Part shown: one piece after another, positions 32,179 through 46,040 of the stretch
Layout of the letters: the number at the start of each line of letters is the position of its first letter
Numbering within the stretch: position 1 is the first letter of the stretch
Assembly (NCBI GenBank): GCA_030562195.1
Contig: JAUJPP010000007.1
Location: 4,588,001 to 4,652,000 of the forward strand
From: Nipponacmea schrenckii
Taxonomy: Eukaryota > Mollusca > Gastropoda > Lottiidae
DNA length: 64,000 nucleotides
Direction of reading: 5' to 3'
Program-made: the position numbers and the translations under genes
The notes under the pieces: model-generated
Seen by the model: the letters and a program-made list of their open reading frames with translations, nothing else
Told to the model about the DNA's origin: nothing
Database searches by the model: none

Positions 32179-33980
32179 AGTCAGTGTTGTTATAAGAACA
32201 CGATCAAAACATTTACGAAGTATAAAACGGATTTGACATACTGTTCTTGACCGAAAGTTAACAGGAATTGCAGAATATAACACACGGGAATCGAAATTAT
32301 TTAAGGACAAAGGATTGCTTTTGATATAGAAGTTAAATGTTTAAATATATATTATATATATAAATACATAGGCATTTTGTTATCAATATTATTTAAAAGT
32401 GGGTATCACATTTAATTGAGATGTATGTTTAATTTGCTTACCAGGGAATATTGTTAAGAACTGTTGATTCAATAGCCAATCTTCCCAACTCAAATAATAC
32501 TGAGGACAAAATGTGTATGTATTTTTATATTATCTGAATGATTAAATAGCGTATGTCTATGTTTACTCTAAACTACAATGGAACGAGTTAATGCCCTTGA
32601 TTATATACTTCGATATTAAATGCTCAAGTAATGTATGTCTATGTGGATATAGCTTTTCTAAATATGAAATTGTTTTGGCCCCAATCATTTATACATGTAT
32701 TAAAGAAGACATTATTTGGTTAGAAATGTTAATATTCACTATACTGGCCCTGCGGTTCTGTTTTATTACTGTCATGACTGGAAGTTGTGTACATACAGCT
32801 ATAATCAGAAGTCATATCTGAGGTATTTAACAGTATAGATATTAACCTCTCAGACTACCGGTCAATAAAACTGGTAATAATCAATGTCTCCAACTTATTT
32901 CCATTGCCTTGAAATCGATAACCCCAATGTTGATATTACCCTCTTTCTTTGTTACCTTCTTAATAACCAAGTGTTAACTCAGCCAAATTTGAAAGGAAAA
33001 TTATCGGCTATCTTCAGAGCGGTTAAAAGAAGATGATGTTGAGACCTTGAGTTACTTTAAGTTGTCAATTTTATAATTGAGATAAATCAACCAGACTGTA
33101 TCCATCTTTTTATAGAATGCTCAACCTTACCATTGGAGTATCTGTAGCCTTATTGTGGTCATTAGTCATTTATTTGTATATTTGGCATAAATATTTCTAC
33201 CTAACTTGTGGAAGAGATGTCTTCTGGAGAATCTGACCACCCGTATCTGTTAGGAGATTTTCAGGTATAATAAACGTTTGTTTGGGATAATCTTTGGATA
33301 TCTAAGGATATTTTGCAACGTAGTCCTGAAACAATTAATTCATTATTTATTATGTTTTAAACTCAACTGATATTCTTTAGCTATATCCATTTACAAACCA
33401 ACAAGGAATTGTAATTTGCAGTAATTCTGCATTCAATGTTCATTTCAATAAAACGTATTTTTTGTTGGTATAATTAGTGCTTTGTGGTGGAATATTCCTG
33501 TCCCAGAGCGATATGATAAATCTGTAAATGATGAATGATGACTACCAGGGGACAAATCTTATATTCAATATTTACTGTGTACTCTATTTCGAGTTGTTAC
33601 TCATTACTCAAATTGGTTTAAATTTTGATTCATATTCAGTAAAAGTGTTATGTTTCGTGCGCTTCTTCGTGCATTTCGAGTAACCTACTTATTTGCTATT
33701 TATCAATGACTGGTCATTTTAACGATTGCATGGACAATTGAATGAATAAAAGCAAAAAAGGTTCAAGGAAACAAACCCCTCGGTTGACAAGTTAATGACA
33801 CTAAACCATGCAAATAGTATCCTATATAAAACTAGTTATATTTTTTCGTTATATTAAACTTTTGAAATTCATTTCCTGTCTTTGACTCCAATATCTTTCA
33901 TATCATTTTTGTTCATTTTTCAATTACTTTGGTCACTGTTATAAATGACAGAATATTTAATGAGGTTGTAAGCAGTCGAA
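32179..33980. other. Non-coding sequence, nothing recognised
   Basis: AT-rich sequence; the frame at 32591-32821 is hydrophobic and has no recognisable domain. Confidence 0.4.
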
Positions 33981-34211
33981 ATGGCGTCACAGAGAATTCG
34001 GCAAGTAATGGAAATTATTTGGACAGGTCATGTTGACCTCACCGAATGGAAAACTTCAATCTTGGGTCAAACGCTCATTAACCATTTTCATGCAAAATTT
34101 CATTTATCTGCTTTTTTGGGGGGAATGTTAGCTCATTTAAATTATTTTCCAAAGAACATTGTGTCAGAGCTTTTGATTAATCTGCTTCAAGTAGTAAGAG
34201 GCTTAGACTAA
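33981..34211 (+). CDS. Small hypothetical ORF (76 codons)
   Basis: ATG at 33981 has a good context (TCGAAATGG) and the frame runs 76 codons to TAA. The product starts MASQRIRQVMEIIWTGHVDL and is amphipathic, with LLINLLQVVRGLD at the end. No domain or neighbour supports it. A possible acceptor (TTGTAAG) lies just upstream, so it could be an exon. Most likely chance or a short peptide gene. Confidence 0.2.
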   Translation: MASQRIRQVMEIIWTGHVDLTEWKTSILGQTLINHFHAKFHLSAFLGGMLAHLNYFPKNIVSELLINLLQVVRGLD

Positions 34212-34782
34212 ACTATTCAGAACAAATAATTGATGATTTATGTAAAACACAAATTATTACGTTTTTTGAATTGGTCTACCACGCTGGCCATTAGACATTG
34301 ATGCATTGTCTAAATAGGCCGGTAATATCAATATGGCTTCGATGATTTGACAATTCAGATGCCGAATCGAAGTTAACACTTATACCCAATGCATTAGACC
34401 ATGAAACCATGATTGGTCGCCATTAGCGGAACGAAGTAAGGTCTAATTATGAAACCCCATAATACCACTTCATGAAATTTAAATTGTATTATCGAACTAA
34501 GGCATCATAATTGACAAAACTATCCGGACTGCTCCGGAATAAAAAATTCACGAATACAATATCAAAACCCCATAATCTCAAACTTCTAGAATAAACGATG
34601 AGGTTACATAGCGTGCAAAGAGACCATTGCGTGAGACAGTTTCCTTTTCGTCAATAATAATGCAAGAAAGTTTAATAAATAATAGACGAACAAACTTCCA
34701 TGTTTATATCTGTTGACATCTATCTGTTGAAGGTGTTTTATTCTGTATTAGATTTTTTTTAATCATGGAGGGAGCCCTAGAG
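34212..34782. other. Non-coding sequence, nothing recognised
   Basis: No ORF or repeat recognised. Confidence 0.35.
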
Positions 34783-34915
34783 AGCAAGAATCTACCCACT
34801 GAGCCACCACATCTGTGAGTAGATGCTTACTCGCATACCTGATAATCTGTGGTTCAATCCCGGCAAAGACCGAGATGAACATTCGGTTGGAAACCGGGTT
34901 GAGCTATTGTCTTTA
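34783..34915 (+). repeat. SINE head with local inversion
   Basis: The tRNA-like B box GGTTCAATCCCGGCAAAG (34852-34869) and the following GAGATGAAC..CGGTTGGAAACCGGGTTGA match the SINE at 46925-47276 in plus orientation. The adjacent 34783-34812 (GCAAG.ATCTACCCACTGAGCCACCAC) is the A-box end of the same SINE in the opposite orientation, so the first ~30 bp seem inverted relative to the rest, or two fragments abut head to head. Confidence 0.65.
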
Positions 34916-36295
34916 GCTTAAAGAACTCGAGAGTTTAGCTCATTTCCAGTTCTTAAATATCAGAAACAATGTCTGTAAATAGAAGAATGACACCTAATAT
35001 CAAACTTTACAAAAGTTACAAAAAATAATTCAATTCCAGCTTATATATTTTGATCTTTCTATGTAAAAAAGGATAGGAATACATGCCAGTAAAAACAACT
35101 CTTTGAAATAATTAAAACAGTTGGAAATTTGTAGTTTTCGAAATTAAACTGAAATAATGGTAGACTTATTTGTAAATTGAAAGTGAGTATAAATAATCAT
35201 TTTGCAGGAAAAAAACATAATATATCACGTCGGTAATAATGAATTTAAACTGGTGAAATGAAAAATGGGTATACTCGAGCAGGGTTAAAATTTAGTGTTT
35301 TTGTGTCTTCTGTATTGCTGATTTTGACGGTTTTACACTTGAGGTAGGATATTGATTAAAATAATTAATGTTACCTTGTTCTTTGAATTTCATTCTATCC
35401 TCCATTATTTTTTCCCCATCAAGTTATTTCGTGAGAGGTCTGTTTACATTTATAAGACATAAACAGTACTGTTAAACTTAATTTCATGAAGAAAATATAT
35501 AAAATGGAAAAACAAATGGGGGCCTGGAGAGAAATATCAGCATTGGCAAGAAAACATTTCATCAAAGAACACTTCATCCTCCGTTACTGTCCCGAACGTT
35601 TAACTTGCCATTTAAAGCGTTTTAAAAAAAAACCAGAAATGACAGATCAAGATTTCGACCACTCGTTGCTTCGCAGAGACATTTAATAGGATGTTGATTG
35701 TGGGTGCTTTCAGATTAACATAATCAAGCGTTCTACCAGATTCTCCCATATTACTTACAGTTTTGAAAGTTCCGATATTCTGAGATTCTATAAGTTCTAA
35801 AGCAAATCGTTACTATTTGTACTGATTTTATATCAACATTTTAGACTTGAACTCCATTATTTTGTAAACCGAAGCTGAACCAGGCAGTCTGTCTTGTAGC
35901 AAACTTCCAAGTCTTCTATTAGGTTTCTTCAATGTACATAATTGAATAAGTTGGTTAGATCTCTAGTTGTGACTAATGTGCGAGTTCAACTGCTGTTCTC
36001 GCAAGCGGAACCGAATTAATTGAAAGTCTAAACACTGAGAGCCAGCCTTGTAAAGGTCCATTCAATATGAGAGAGGGTCAATTTTGTTTACATTGGTTTT
36101 ATTGGGTCGTTCGATTGAAGCTAAGCAACTGATTATACAGCAGCAAATTATGGAAATATCTCTAATTGTAACCGTTGGCTTGTCGTGCCATTCATTGGTT
36201 GGAAATTGGCAGACACATAGATGCCAGTAGGTTCCAAATTATCAATAAAGTAACAGATGATGTTTTCTCAGCTCCGTCTGTTGTCGGTTCCCGAC
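34916..36295. other. Non-coding sequence, nothing recognised
   Basis: AT-rich sequence; the 66-codon frame at 35486-35686 (+) is Lys-rich with no recognisable domain. Confidence 0.4.
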
Positions 36296-36297
36296 AA

Positions 36298-36455
36298 CAC
36301 CATGCAGTGAGCTACGAGGGCATCGGTATTAGCCTACTGCAATTTCCAATTGTCGAGGGATCTTTAACGTGCACAGCCTGTAGCACACGGAGCCCCGGTT
36401 TACTGTCCCATCCAAACGACTAGACACTTTTCCATGTCATCCCCTCCCTGAATTT
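36298..36455 (-). repeat. Truncated SINE copy (body only)
   Basis: In the same orientation as the 46925-47276 copy, it shares CACCATGCAGTG, ATTAGCCTACT, TTTCCAA.TGTCGAGGG, CTTTAACGTGCACAGCCTGT + AGCACACGG and GACTAGACRCTTTT. The tRNA-like head is absent. Confidence 0.75.
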
Positions 36456-37870
36456 CATTTGGCTTCCTAATTCTCCTTACTATGAAATATGTCAGACTTG
36501 GCTATTGTGATGATAATATTGTTGAAGTACGTAGTTCACACGTTTCCATCCGACGGCTAATTCAATAACCTTCTAGACTTAAGGATAAAATAGAAAATGG
36601 CGTTTATCCAAAGTACTGAATTTAACAAAAACTCACATCCCAAGGGAATTGTTTCTGACAGAGATAGATTTTCTGAGCTCCGAGGTTAGGAAACAATTGA
36701 GACTAAAACTGGAACTAATGTGAACTGCCAATGACACTCTATCTACAATTTCAAGGTACAAATAATACATTTTACATTTATTAACAAGCTTTACTTTAAG
36801 GATCGGATGGATTCCTCCCACAACCGGATTGGTTCATGGAAATCAAGATTTGAAAATAATAAAATACCTGTAGATTGCTGCCTGAGTTGCAGATAAATTC
36901 ATTTATTGAACTGTGTATTGGTTAGAATGTGTGTTTGGTAGATGAATAATTGTATGCAATTAAAATGATACATTATCCGGATTGTTTAGATTGTTGTTCC
37001 TATATGTTTTACTGTATCTTTACAAGTTTATCCAATTGATTCTTCTGTCGAGTGCCAACCATCATGTCTAAGAGGCTCCGTTTACATAACTATCTTTATT
37101 TCCAATAACCCTGAATAAAAGTCTATGTTATCATTTTAGGACTAGAATCGATCACCTTATTTTAAATCGTTTATGAGCTATTCTATAATATTAAATCATT
37201 ATGGATTTCTAAACAAGGGCGGATCAAAGGGTGGTTTAGCCACAGGTGATTGTCTCCCTTTCATGATATATGAAAAGACATAACATCTTCTTGAATAAAC
37301 AATGAAGAGTCTCGATATATTGTGAAGGTAACGAGAGATCAATTTGCAGTTTCGTTATAGAAAGCCCATCAAGGTATAATATGATATGTTTTGTTTTGAA
37401 AAGAGTATCGATTCTTTTTATTTAGAAATCCTTAGACGTTGAATTGATTCTTTCTATATCAAAAGAAAAGCTTATGGATTCAAAAGAAATCTTAAAAAAA
37501 TGGAAAAAACAATTTTTTCCTTGACACGAATATACGGATAATGGATTTGTATTCAAATGGCTACAGATAATTTGCATAGGAAGTGTTTTTTACTACATCA
37601 GCTATTACATGTGAAGAGCTAAACACAGAATAAACACATTTTATTTATCCTGAAATATAACATATTGTTACTGTACTCATCCTAAACGCTTTCTCATAAA
37701 AAAATCCCTTACATTACACCCCTTTTATTTAACATAGAAACCCTTTCTTTGTGGAAGGACATCAGCACGAATACGGTTGGTTAGGACAAGCGAGATAACC
37801 CAGTCTACATAACCATGAAGAAGGAAGAGTTAATATTGCAATGAAATAAAGCAATACATTTGGAAAACTT
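36456..37870. other. Non-coding sequence, nothing recognised
   Basis: No supported feature. Confidence 0.4.
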
Positions 37871-37879
37871 ATTCACCAT

Positions 37880-38130
37880 GACCAAGACATAGATTGTTCG
37901 GCATAAATTTTAGATGACCCATTCTCCATGACCATGACTTTGAAGTTAGATCAGTCGATATGACCATGACATGAAGCAGTTGACAGAACTTGTAGATAGC
38001 TCAGTTTCCTTAAGCAGGACTTTGAGAAGTCGGCAAAACGATAGGTCGGTATGACGATTCGCATATTTCAGTTGACAGAACTTTTGGAGAACTCAGTTTC
38101 CATAAGCACGACTTTGAGAACACAGCAGAT
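37880..38130 (+). repeat. Degenerate direct repeat (~95-bp period)
   Basis: CAGTTGACAGAACTT..AG..CTCAGTTTCC.TAAGCA.GACTTTGAGAA occurs at 37977-38028 and again at 38072-38124. CCATGACCA-type words recur just upstream (37877, 37931, 37960). Confidence 0.6.
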
Positions 38131-41100
38131 CTTCTTGAAAACTCAGTCGACTTGACCATAATATAAGGTAGACGAAAATATACCACTGTGATATTATGTG
38201 TTGGCGTATACTTCTTAATAACATTGATCATTATGATTTTTTCTTCTTTTTTTTTGAATTGAATCAATTAATCAAATAAAGTTCAATTAATTTGTTTTAT
38301 GGAAATACATGTATATTATATTCCAAAATGATATATTGTTTAAAAAAACGGGATACGAGTTTATAATGGGGAAAACTTCCTTATTAATATTTAATTTTTT
38401 ATATTAAATATCTGATACAAGATGTTACATTAATTTAGATTGTTAATATTTCTATAATTTGGTTTTCATTGCTTTCACTGATATTGTACAGAGAAACAGA
38501 AACATCTTTGGGCTTAGTATTTAATAAAAAATAAAATGTTATGCAAATTAAAGATTGCGCAGGAATTGTTCACATTACGGATTATAAGTTTCAGTGAATT
38601 TCGAAAATAAAATCGGATAGTTCAATAATAAAGAAACAAACGCTTTCATATTTAATATTAGCAATATCAAGGATCTCCTTCCGGTAGCCTGGCTCTTCTG
38701 AAATAACTTTCGTGTATATCTGACCAACATACTTATAACCTGTTTTTAAATCATCTTAAAATGGTATATAGTAACTTGCGTTTATTTACAACAGATCTGT
38801 CTGCATTGCACAATAGCTGGATTTATTTATATATTTATTTAAATACAATAAAATCGCACAGAATGGAAACCGATCTTTATGTATTGTAATAAAAGGTGAT
38901 AATGCCCCTTTCACATTGGCAAACTCGATCCTAATATAATTCATGTGTAAAATTGGTTTCAAACTATAATTTTCTTTGTCGTTTGCGATTTGGATTTGTT
39001 TAATGAGTCGTAAGACAAGTAGAATTGTTAGAAGGAAATTCGATAAATTCCACGCACTTGATCATAGGCTTTTATTGACTAATTAGATGAGGCGAAAGAT
39101 TTTCAGGAACTGTGGAATTGGTTTTTAAAATTTGTTGATAATCATCCATATCATGCATTAAGTAAGATATTCTAGTCTTGAATGATGAAATTGATCTTAA
39201 GGAATAAGGTCAATAGGTCAAAATGTACTAGGATTATTGATTTGATTGTTTTGTTTGAGGTAATTTTATTAATTTCTATTGAACGTATATTTACAATTTG
39301 TATTGTGTTGTTTTATGTTGGTTGATTCAGTATTATTTGATGCTATATAAAGTCGCCTATAAACAGTTAACAATTTGATAAAATCCCAATGTCTGTTTTC
39401 TTGAAAATATGTATAATCAAAATGTTTTCTTATGAAATACTGTATACCGGAAGTAAGTGAACAGACGTGAACACATCAGGAAGGCTAAACCAAATGATAA
39501 GGAATCATGATTTAAAGCTATGTTTACAAGACTCTTGATACGTGTCACCTATGACATGTATTACAAAAGAGTAAAGAAGTAATGAGAAAAACCCGTGATT
39601 AGTTTCTATTTTGTAGAGTATTGTTACATTAAATGTCATCTTAAACAGATTGATATAGGGTAGTTTTGTTGATTTAGCTCTCCATTTTCTTTAATAATGT
39701 TTTGAGGAATGGTTTGATCTCCAGACATTGATATGATAACACAAATATACTTAACATTTGCGATAACAACATGCATAAAATAGAAACTTATAAATATAGA
39801 AAGTGTTATCCATAATAATAACATTTCTTTTTAACCCATGTGCACGATCCAGTTTTGCATGTAGGTCGGTCTGACCCAGTCCATACCTCGGACAGATCAA
39901 AAGGATCTTAGAAAGAAATGGACTATAACCCTGAGTATCCTGATGATTACCATGGAAAACCTTACCTTGACATTGATTTAGTAATGAATAGTTGAATAGT
40001 GAGTAGTTGAATAGTGACTACTTAATAACTGAAAAAAACTCGAGCTTTTCTACTTATTATAACTGTAAAACCAAAAAGTCCTCAACATACAACTTGTCAA
40101 TAGTACTCACTAACTACTGGATTAAAACAGAAATTGCACAGTAACAAGTTTAAACCGTTACTTTAGATAGCTCAGCTCAGTTCAATGGTAGTCAAATCAA
40201 CTTTAATCTTGCAGCAGCAGAAACCATGATCGGTTTTATAGATTTAATTCAATGAAAATCTGGTACTACTAGAAATATCAATACTCTCTCAAATGGAGAT
40301 TACATCATCCAACTTGATAAAAAGTAGAAATATCGGAAAAGTGTAATTATACATAAGTAGGTAATTAGTAAACGTCGATTTGAAAACCTTGAATGATATT
40401 GATGTTAATGAAAAAGTGCAAGATGAAAGCCCAAAGGCATGCAGTGATGTCAAAGTACGATTGCTTTTTCTTTTTATAATTTTCGACGAGTTAGCTGATA
40501 AATGATATTCTGTTCAATTATGACACAAGGAACATTAACATTCAAGTCATTAAACCTCTTTCACGTCAAAAGCGTACAAGTTATACAAAATAAAAATAAA
40601 AAGGTCAAGATTAAAACAATCTAACACAGTCCCTTCTGAGAGTTGTTCGTTCACTCGCTTATACAAACGATAATTTTGTAATGTCCGGGAAGTTCTATCA
40701 GAAACAATCAAAATTATGTTGACTTCAATCTTTTTTACAGTAAGTTGTGTTATTAACATTGTTTATGGATTTGATAAAGAAAAAATAAAGATATGATAAT
40801 AAATTTACATCAATTTAAGATTAAGCATTTACTTTCATAAAAGTTTTTATTAACATGACGTGTTCTTTATTCTAAGTCGAAATTAAGATATCTTTAGACG
40901 ATGTTCTGCTATAGAAAATGGCTCTTCAACATGGGTTTACTTTTTAGGCAGTATGATTACCTGTTGATACTGGTATTACAACTAAAACACGTTAATAAAC
41001 TATTTCCAGGAAATATGAATAAACTAATGTGATAAATTGATGTTGAAATTTGAGACGGTAATCCGATAGAAGCAAGAAGAATCGACATTGACAGAATCTT

Positions 41101-44100
41101 TATCCAGACACGTCCATCTTTCTTTAGAAGTCACGACTTACTGAAGAATAATACCTTGATGATATTTCATATTTCAATAACAATACCAGAACACGATTGA
41201 AATTTCCTATTGTCTACTACAGCAACAAGAGACAAAGGGTTCTTTAATGCCATTATAATAGTTTCTATTTAATACCATTGAGAAGTCGATAGCTTTTAAG
41301 AAATATGAAGATTAAAATGATAAAAGAGAAGTACACAATGGTAGCATTCTGTTCCATTCCAATTCTTTAAACCTACACAAATCTCTGTAGATAAAAATAA
41401 CAAATTATTTTGAAATGACAGGAACCTGGCTCTAATCTAGGGGTATTACACCTCTTTTCTATCAGCTTATCCACCATTAATATTATTATCTGCGGGATAG
41501 ATTTCAGCTCCGCACTTATTTCTACATTGATTAGATATTGGTCAATATGGGAAATATAAAGCTGCAAATGATCCACACTAAACTTTATCTTCATGTTCAC
41601 CAAGTGATTGGCTAAAGGCTTCTTCCGTTTACAGAAAGGCTTTATTCTAGACGATAACGGCTTGAAATTGTGGAGATTTTCCTCATTATCCCTATTAGTG
41701 AGAGAAAGTGGCGAACTCTCTGGCCTTTAAGCAACTTAACAGTGTTTCGTCCAATATCTTAGGTCCAAAGAGCTAAAATAATCCACTCCTTGAGGCCATT
41801 TCATGTGAAGCTGAGTAAATAAAAAGCACAACGAACGACAGAAGACAAAAGACATTATCGATAAATCGACCAAGATTCTATTACCTCAAGGGCAAATCCT
41901 GTCTTTTACACGACACATAATTCCATCTTGAGAGAATTATTCTTATCTTTAACAAGTAAATCTACGTATTTTAATTTGGTAGGAAACTGTTAAACATCAT
42001 ACTGTCTTAGTGGTAATCAATGACGATTATTTTCATATGACGTAATAAAACATCTTTCAACAAGTACCCTTGTGAGATGTAATCAAAATGGCACTTTAAG
42101 TGGACTCTTATCCCCTTAATCTAACTTTTTTCAGACTAAATCAACTTTCAATTTATTTTCAGAAGATTGTTCTCTGGTTCCAGTAACCTTTGTTTGACGA
42201 TATCATTAAGAAGGCACAAGGAGACTAGTTTAGCCATAGGGAGACCCTGAAATCTAATCAAAACTACACGATAATAGTGTTTTTATTATAACTATCTAAA
42301 ATAGGAATAGCTTCCTCGTGGCGGTAATCTAATGGAAAGAAAATGGCAAAATATTATGATTTTGATTCGAATTTCACTCTGCATTGATTTGACTCTTCAT
42401 CTACTGCAGAATTTGAAATATGTTTGAAATTAAACCCACCTTCCAAAGTTAATGATAGACTATGATGTTTGCTTGACAAGTCGTTAGATTTTTCAATTTT
42501 TCTGTAATCTCTGACAATTTTACATGTATGGCAGCGATATTAAGTGTTCGAAAAGCAAGACAAACATGGAGTTTGGCTGCTATGGGTAGATCCTGACCCA
42601 ATATCAATATCGTTAATTAAGTGAGCCAACTCTTCAAAACTCTTTCTTATAAGTACCACACTGCTTTTTGTTATACCGATTGATCAAGAGAAACTACAAA
42701 ATTGTCTTTACTTTTAATTAGAATCACAAACCCAAGAAAGAAAGTTCCAATAGATCAAACCTTTCTCTTCTTCTATAATTAGAAATCTAAATTATTGCTA
42801 ACTAAACTAGAAATATCGTGAGGATTGAATGGCAACTGCAAATCAATTTGGTCTCTATAGCCCTTTCAGTTACTTGGTATTTGATATGTGTTGTCATTTA
42901 TCTGTAAATATTTCAATTTGCAAATTGAAAAAGAAGATTTACAGTTAGTGTAAAGCGTTTTCTTGTTTCTTTGCTTTTATTCACAACTTAAAATCTTAGA
43001 CTGTTGATTCTTTACGGTAATTTGCTGTTATAAGAGAGAACATTATGAAAGACTTTGTGACAGTTTTATTAGAGTATGTCTCAGTAAATAAAGAGTAACG
43101 TTACATGTCAAATATTGTATTTCACTTTTCATTTCTTTTATTTCCTTTTGGAAAGTGATTGGAGAAGAACATTTGAAACTATTCGATCTGTTTTTTTAGA
43201 TCTTTTTTGCTCAACTTCTCATAGTCATCACCTCCTTACCGGAAGTGGAGGTACAAGTATCACGTGGATGCAAATTAATTGCAAAAAATGTAAAAAATAC
43301 TAAACACACTTCTTTCAAGATGGCTACTTTCTATATTAGTTATTATTACTAAGGTTGTTGAAATATAATTATGGTCAATTGGTACATTCGATTCTATAGC
43401 TTCTGTTGAAGTATCAGAAACATACCATCCACCTTTAGTTTAATACAATACTAAGTACTATTGATAAGTAATTCCTATAAGTCTTATTTTATATGACAAT
43501 GTCCAATTGGTCACTAACTAATAACACAGGTAATGACATATTTAAGTAGCTTTCGTGTGTAATCAGTATGGCAAATTGGTGTAGTAAAAACGACAGATCT
43601 GTTTGCTTGGGACATAACCTCTAGAAATATGGGAGTGAAATGCGAAGTTTATTATAATTAATTATAAATTTAGTTGTTCGTAGACTAAAAGATACTGCTA
43701 GGATTATCAGGTACTAACAAAAGATGAGATGCTCAAATCTATCCAAACTCTTGCTTGATCCGATTAGACTTTTGAAAACACTTCAAACATAAATAATAAA
43801 TCGAGCCAAGCATAGCATCGCATATCCGTGTTCCTAGACTGATTCGTTTTCGAGTCTCTTTATAGCCAATTATAATCACACTGAAACTGCTTCCTTAAGT
43901 ACTCAAGTACAGTTAGTTCCAAAAATTCAATGCTTTTAGAACTTTAAAAAAAGAGCTAGCGAACAATACCCATGGACGTTATATTATTTGTTCATTATAG
44001 TCGCTTTTATACGTATTTATATAGTTTGTAAATCTGGTATTATAGATATTTGTTATGGAAGATTATACGAGTTTGTTGAATCTAGTTTTTAATAAATCAA

Positions 44101-46040
44101 GATGTCATCTTTGTGTCACCATACTATTGATATATAGCTTGTGATATGTTTTATTTGTCTGACCTACAGTTTATCAGGTTTATAGTTCTAACTATTTCCT
44201 ATCAATGATATATTGTAATACGTAATGGTATTGCTGTTTGGAACCATTGGTCTCAATTTGTTTTAAGCAACAGTATATTTGAAATTGTTGTACACTATAA
44301 GGTCTACTAAATATTAAATTATATTTTTGAAAATGCCTTCTGACATAGTCTACTCGTTTCAATCTTACACCCTTTAGTTACCAGTCACCAGTACATGACT
44401 CAAGATCAAGATGCCATCATTCTGAATCCGATATATCTGTATCAATCACTGATTATCATCTAGTTTCTATGTTTATCTATATCTATAGTTAGACCTTCCA
44501 AGCAGGGAAATTTGGTAGTTATTAAAACTAGATAGATATAGATGTCCTTTTGAAGAAAAAGGAAAAAACTGTTGAATTTGTGCCCAAGAGGTATATTTTC
44601 TATTTGACTCAACGCTTCGGAACAACGTTTCTTCAAACTATGGTCTATAATAAATATAAGCTACTGATCATCTCATCTGGTCCTGTGTTGACTTTTAAAG
44701 GATAAAATCAAATTGGGCAGTGTGAGGTACCTATGCTGTTATTTTAAACATAAACTGCCTTCACCTAGTCAAAACATATTCTTTGTTATTAAAATATTAT
44801 AGTTTTTCAATGTCTGTAGAATCTGATATTCTAACCTCGCCGTTGGTGACTGAAATATACTATATATCTTCAAAACGTGTTAAAATGGCTATTATTTATC
44901 TATATATTCTAATTAATTGTCTGGCTTGACTAATCTTTCTGTATTTTTCCAGGTTTTGAGACAATGGAAAAATTACTATATTGGTTTTTATTAATCCTAG
45001 AATCAATGTTTTGTTTCCAGATATATTGAAGGAAATGATGAGAGGAAAAATTAATTTCCGTATTACGGGAGGTCCTAGACACAAGGGGATTACATTTCTC
45101 TGAAATAGTTCTTATGTTTCTTTTCACATTTCACCTTCACATTGATTTTAAGAGCAATTTCAGAAGCGAAGCATTTGTAGTTGTTCGGTTGTCTACATTG
45201 CTTTAAATAATATACATGTATATCAACACGTCGTCAATATCTGTTATCCATTTTTTTTTTTTAAGTTGATCCTTTTTCAGAAAAATAATAATTATATGGA
45301 AAAAAAATAGTAAACTTAATAAAATTTCAAAGAAAAGTTAATCCCGAAAACGATTATAAATGTTATGATTTTTAATTTGTCAGTTGTGTAGGAATGAATT
45401 GAAATATTAAGAAAATTCTATCAATTTGAGTTTCTACGTCTTGTTCACTAGTCATAAAACTAGTTATTGCTTTCTCTACGGTCCGCGTTCAAGAAATCTA
45501 AATTTTATTTTTATTTTGATACTTCAGGTTATGCTCAGTTCATAGTTCGTTACAAAACATGATTCAAAGTAATTATCCCCTATTATCTTGCCAGAAAATG
45601 TAAGGCGATATTATGAAGGTGTTTAACAATGAATGTTTTGTTGTTTGGTGATACAATCTGTTCTTTATTTTCTCGAGAGAATTAACCAAAAATATTTTCT
45701 GCTTATCACAAATTGGAAAGTTTTTTATTGGGAATAATATAATAAACTGAGTGTTTATCTTAGAAAATTAAAATCTATAGCCGTTACAACGTTCAGGTAA
45801 CATAATAAAACATAAAACAACATAAATTGCTTGATAATCTTATTTTGCCAGGGTTATCTAAAACTTCCATCAGGCAGGTCGAGAAAAAAATATATACGAA
45901 ATTTCACTTTTGAGTTACATACATTTTTCTTCTCCTTCAATTTAAAGATAAAAAACGAAGAGTATATCAATTTGTCGTTTCACTTACAGTATTTTGGATG
46001 TTTAGCAAACAAGTTGGCTATGGTATGCCAGGATGGACAT
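38131..46040. other. 8-kb gene desert, nothing recognised
   Basis: AT-rich sequence with dense stops on both strands. Short frames (for example 39636-39824 -, 40550-40759 -, 41373-41603 -, 43115-43303 +) carry no recognisable domain or splice-supported structure. No tRNA, satellite or intact transposon was noticed. Confidence 0.4.
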
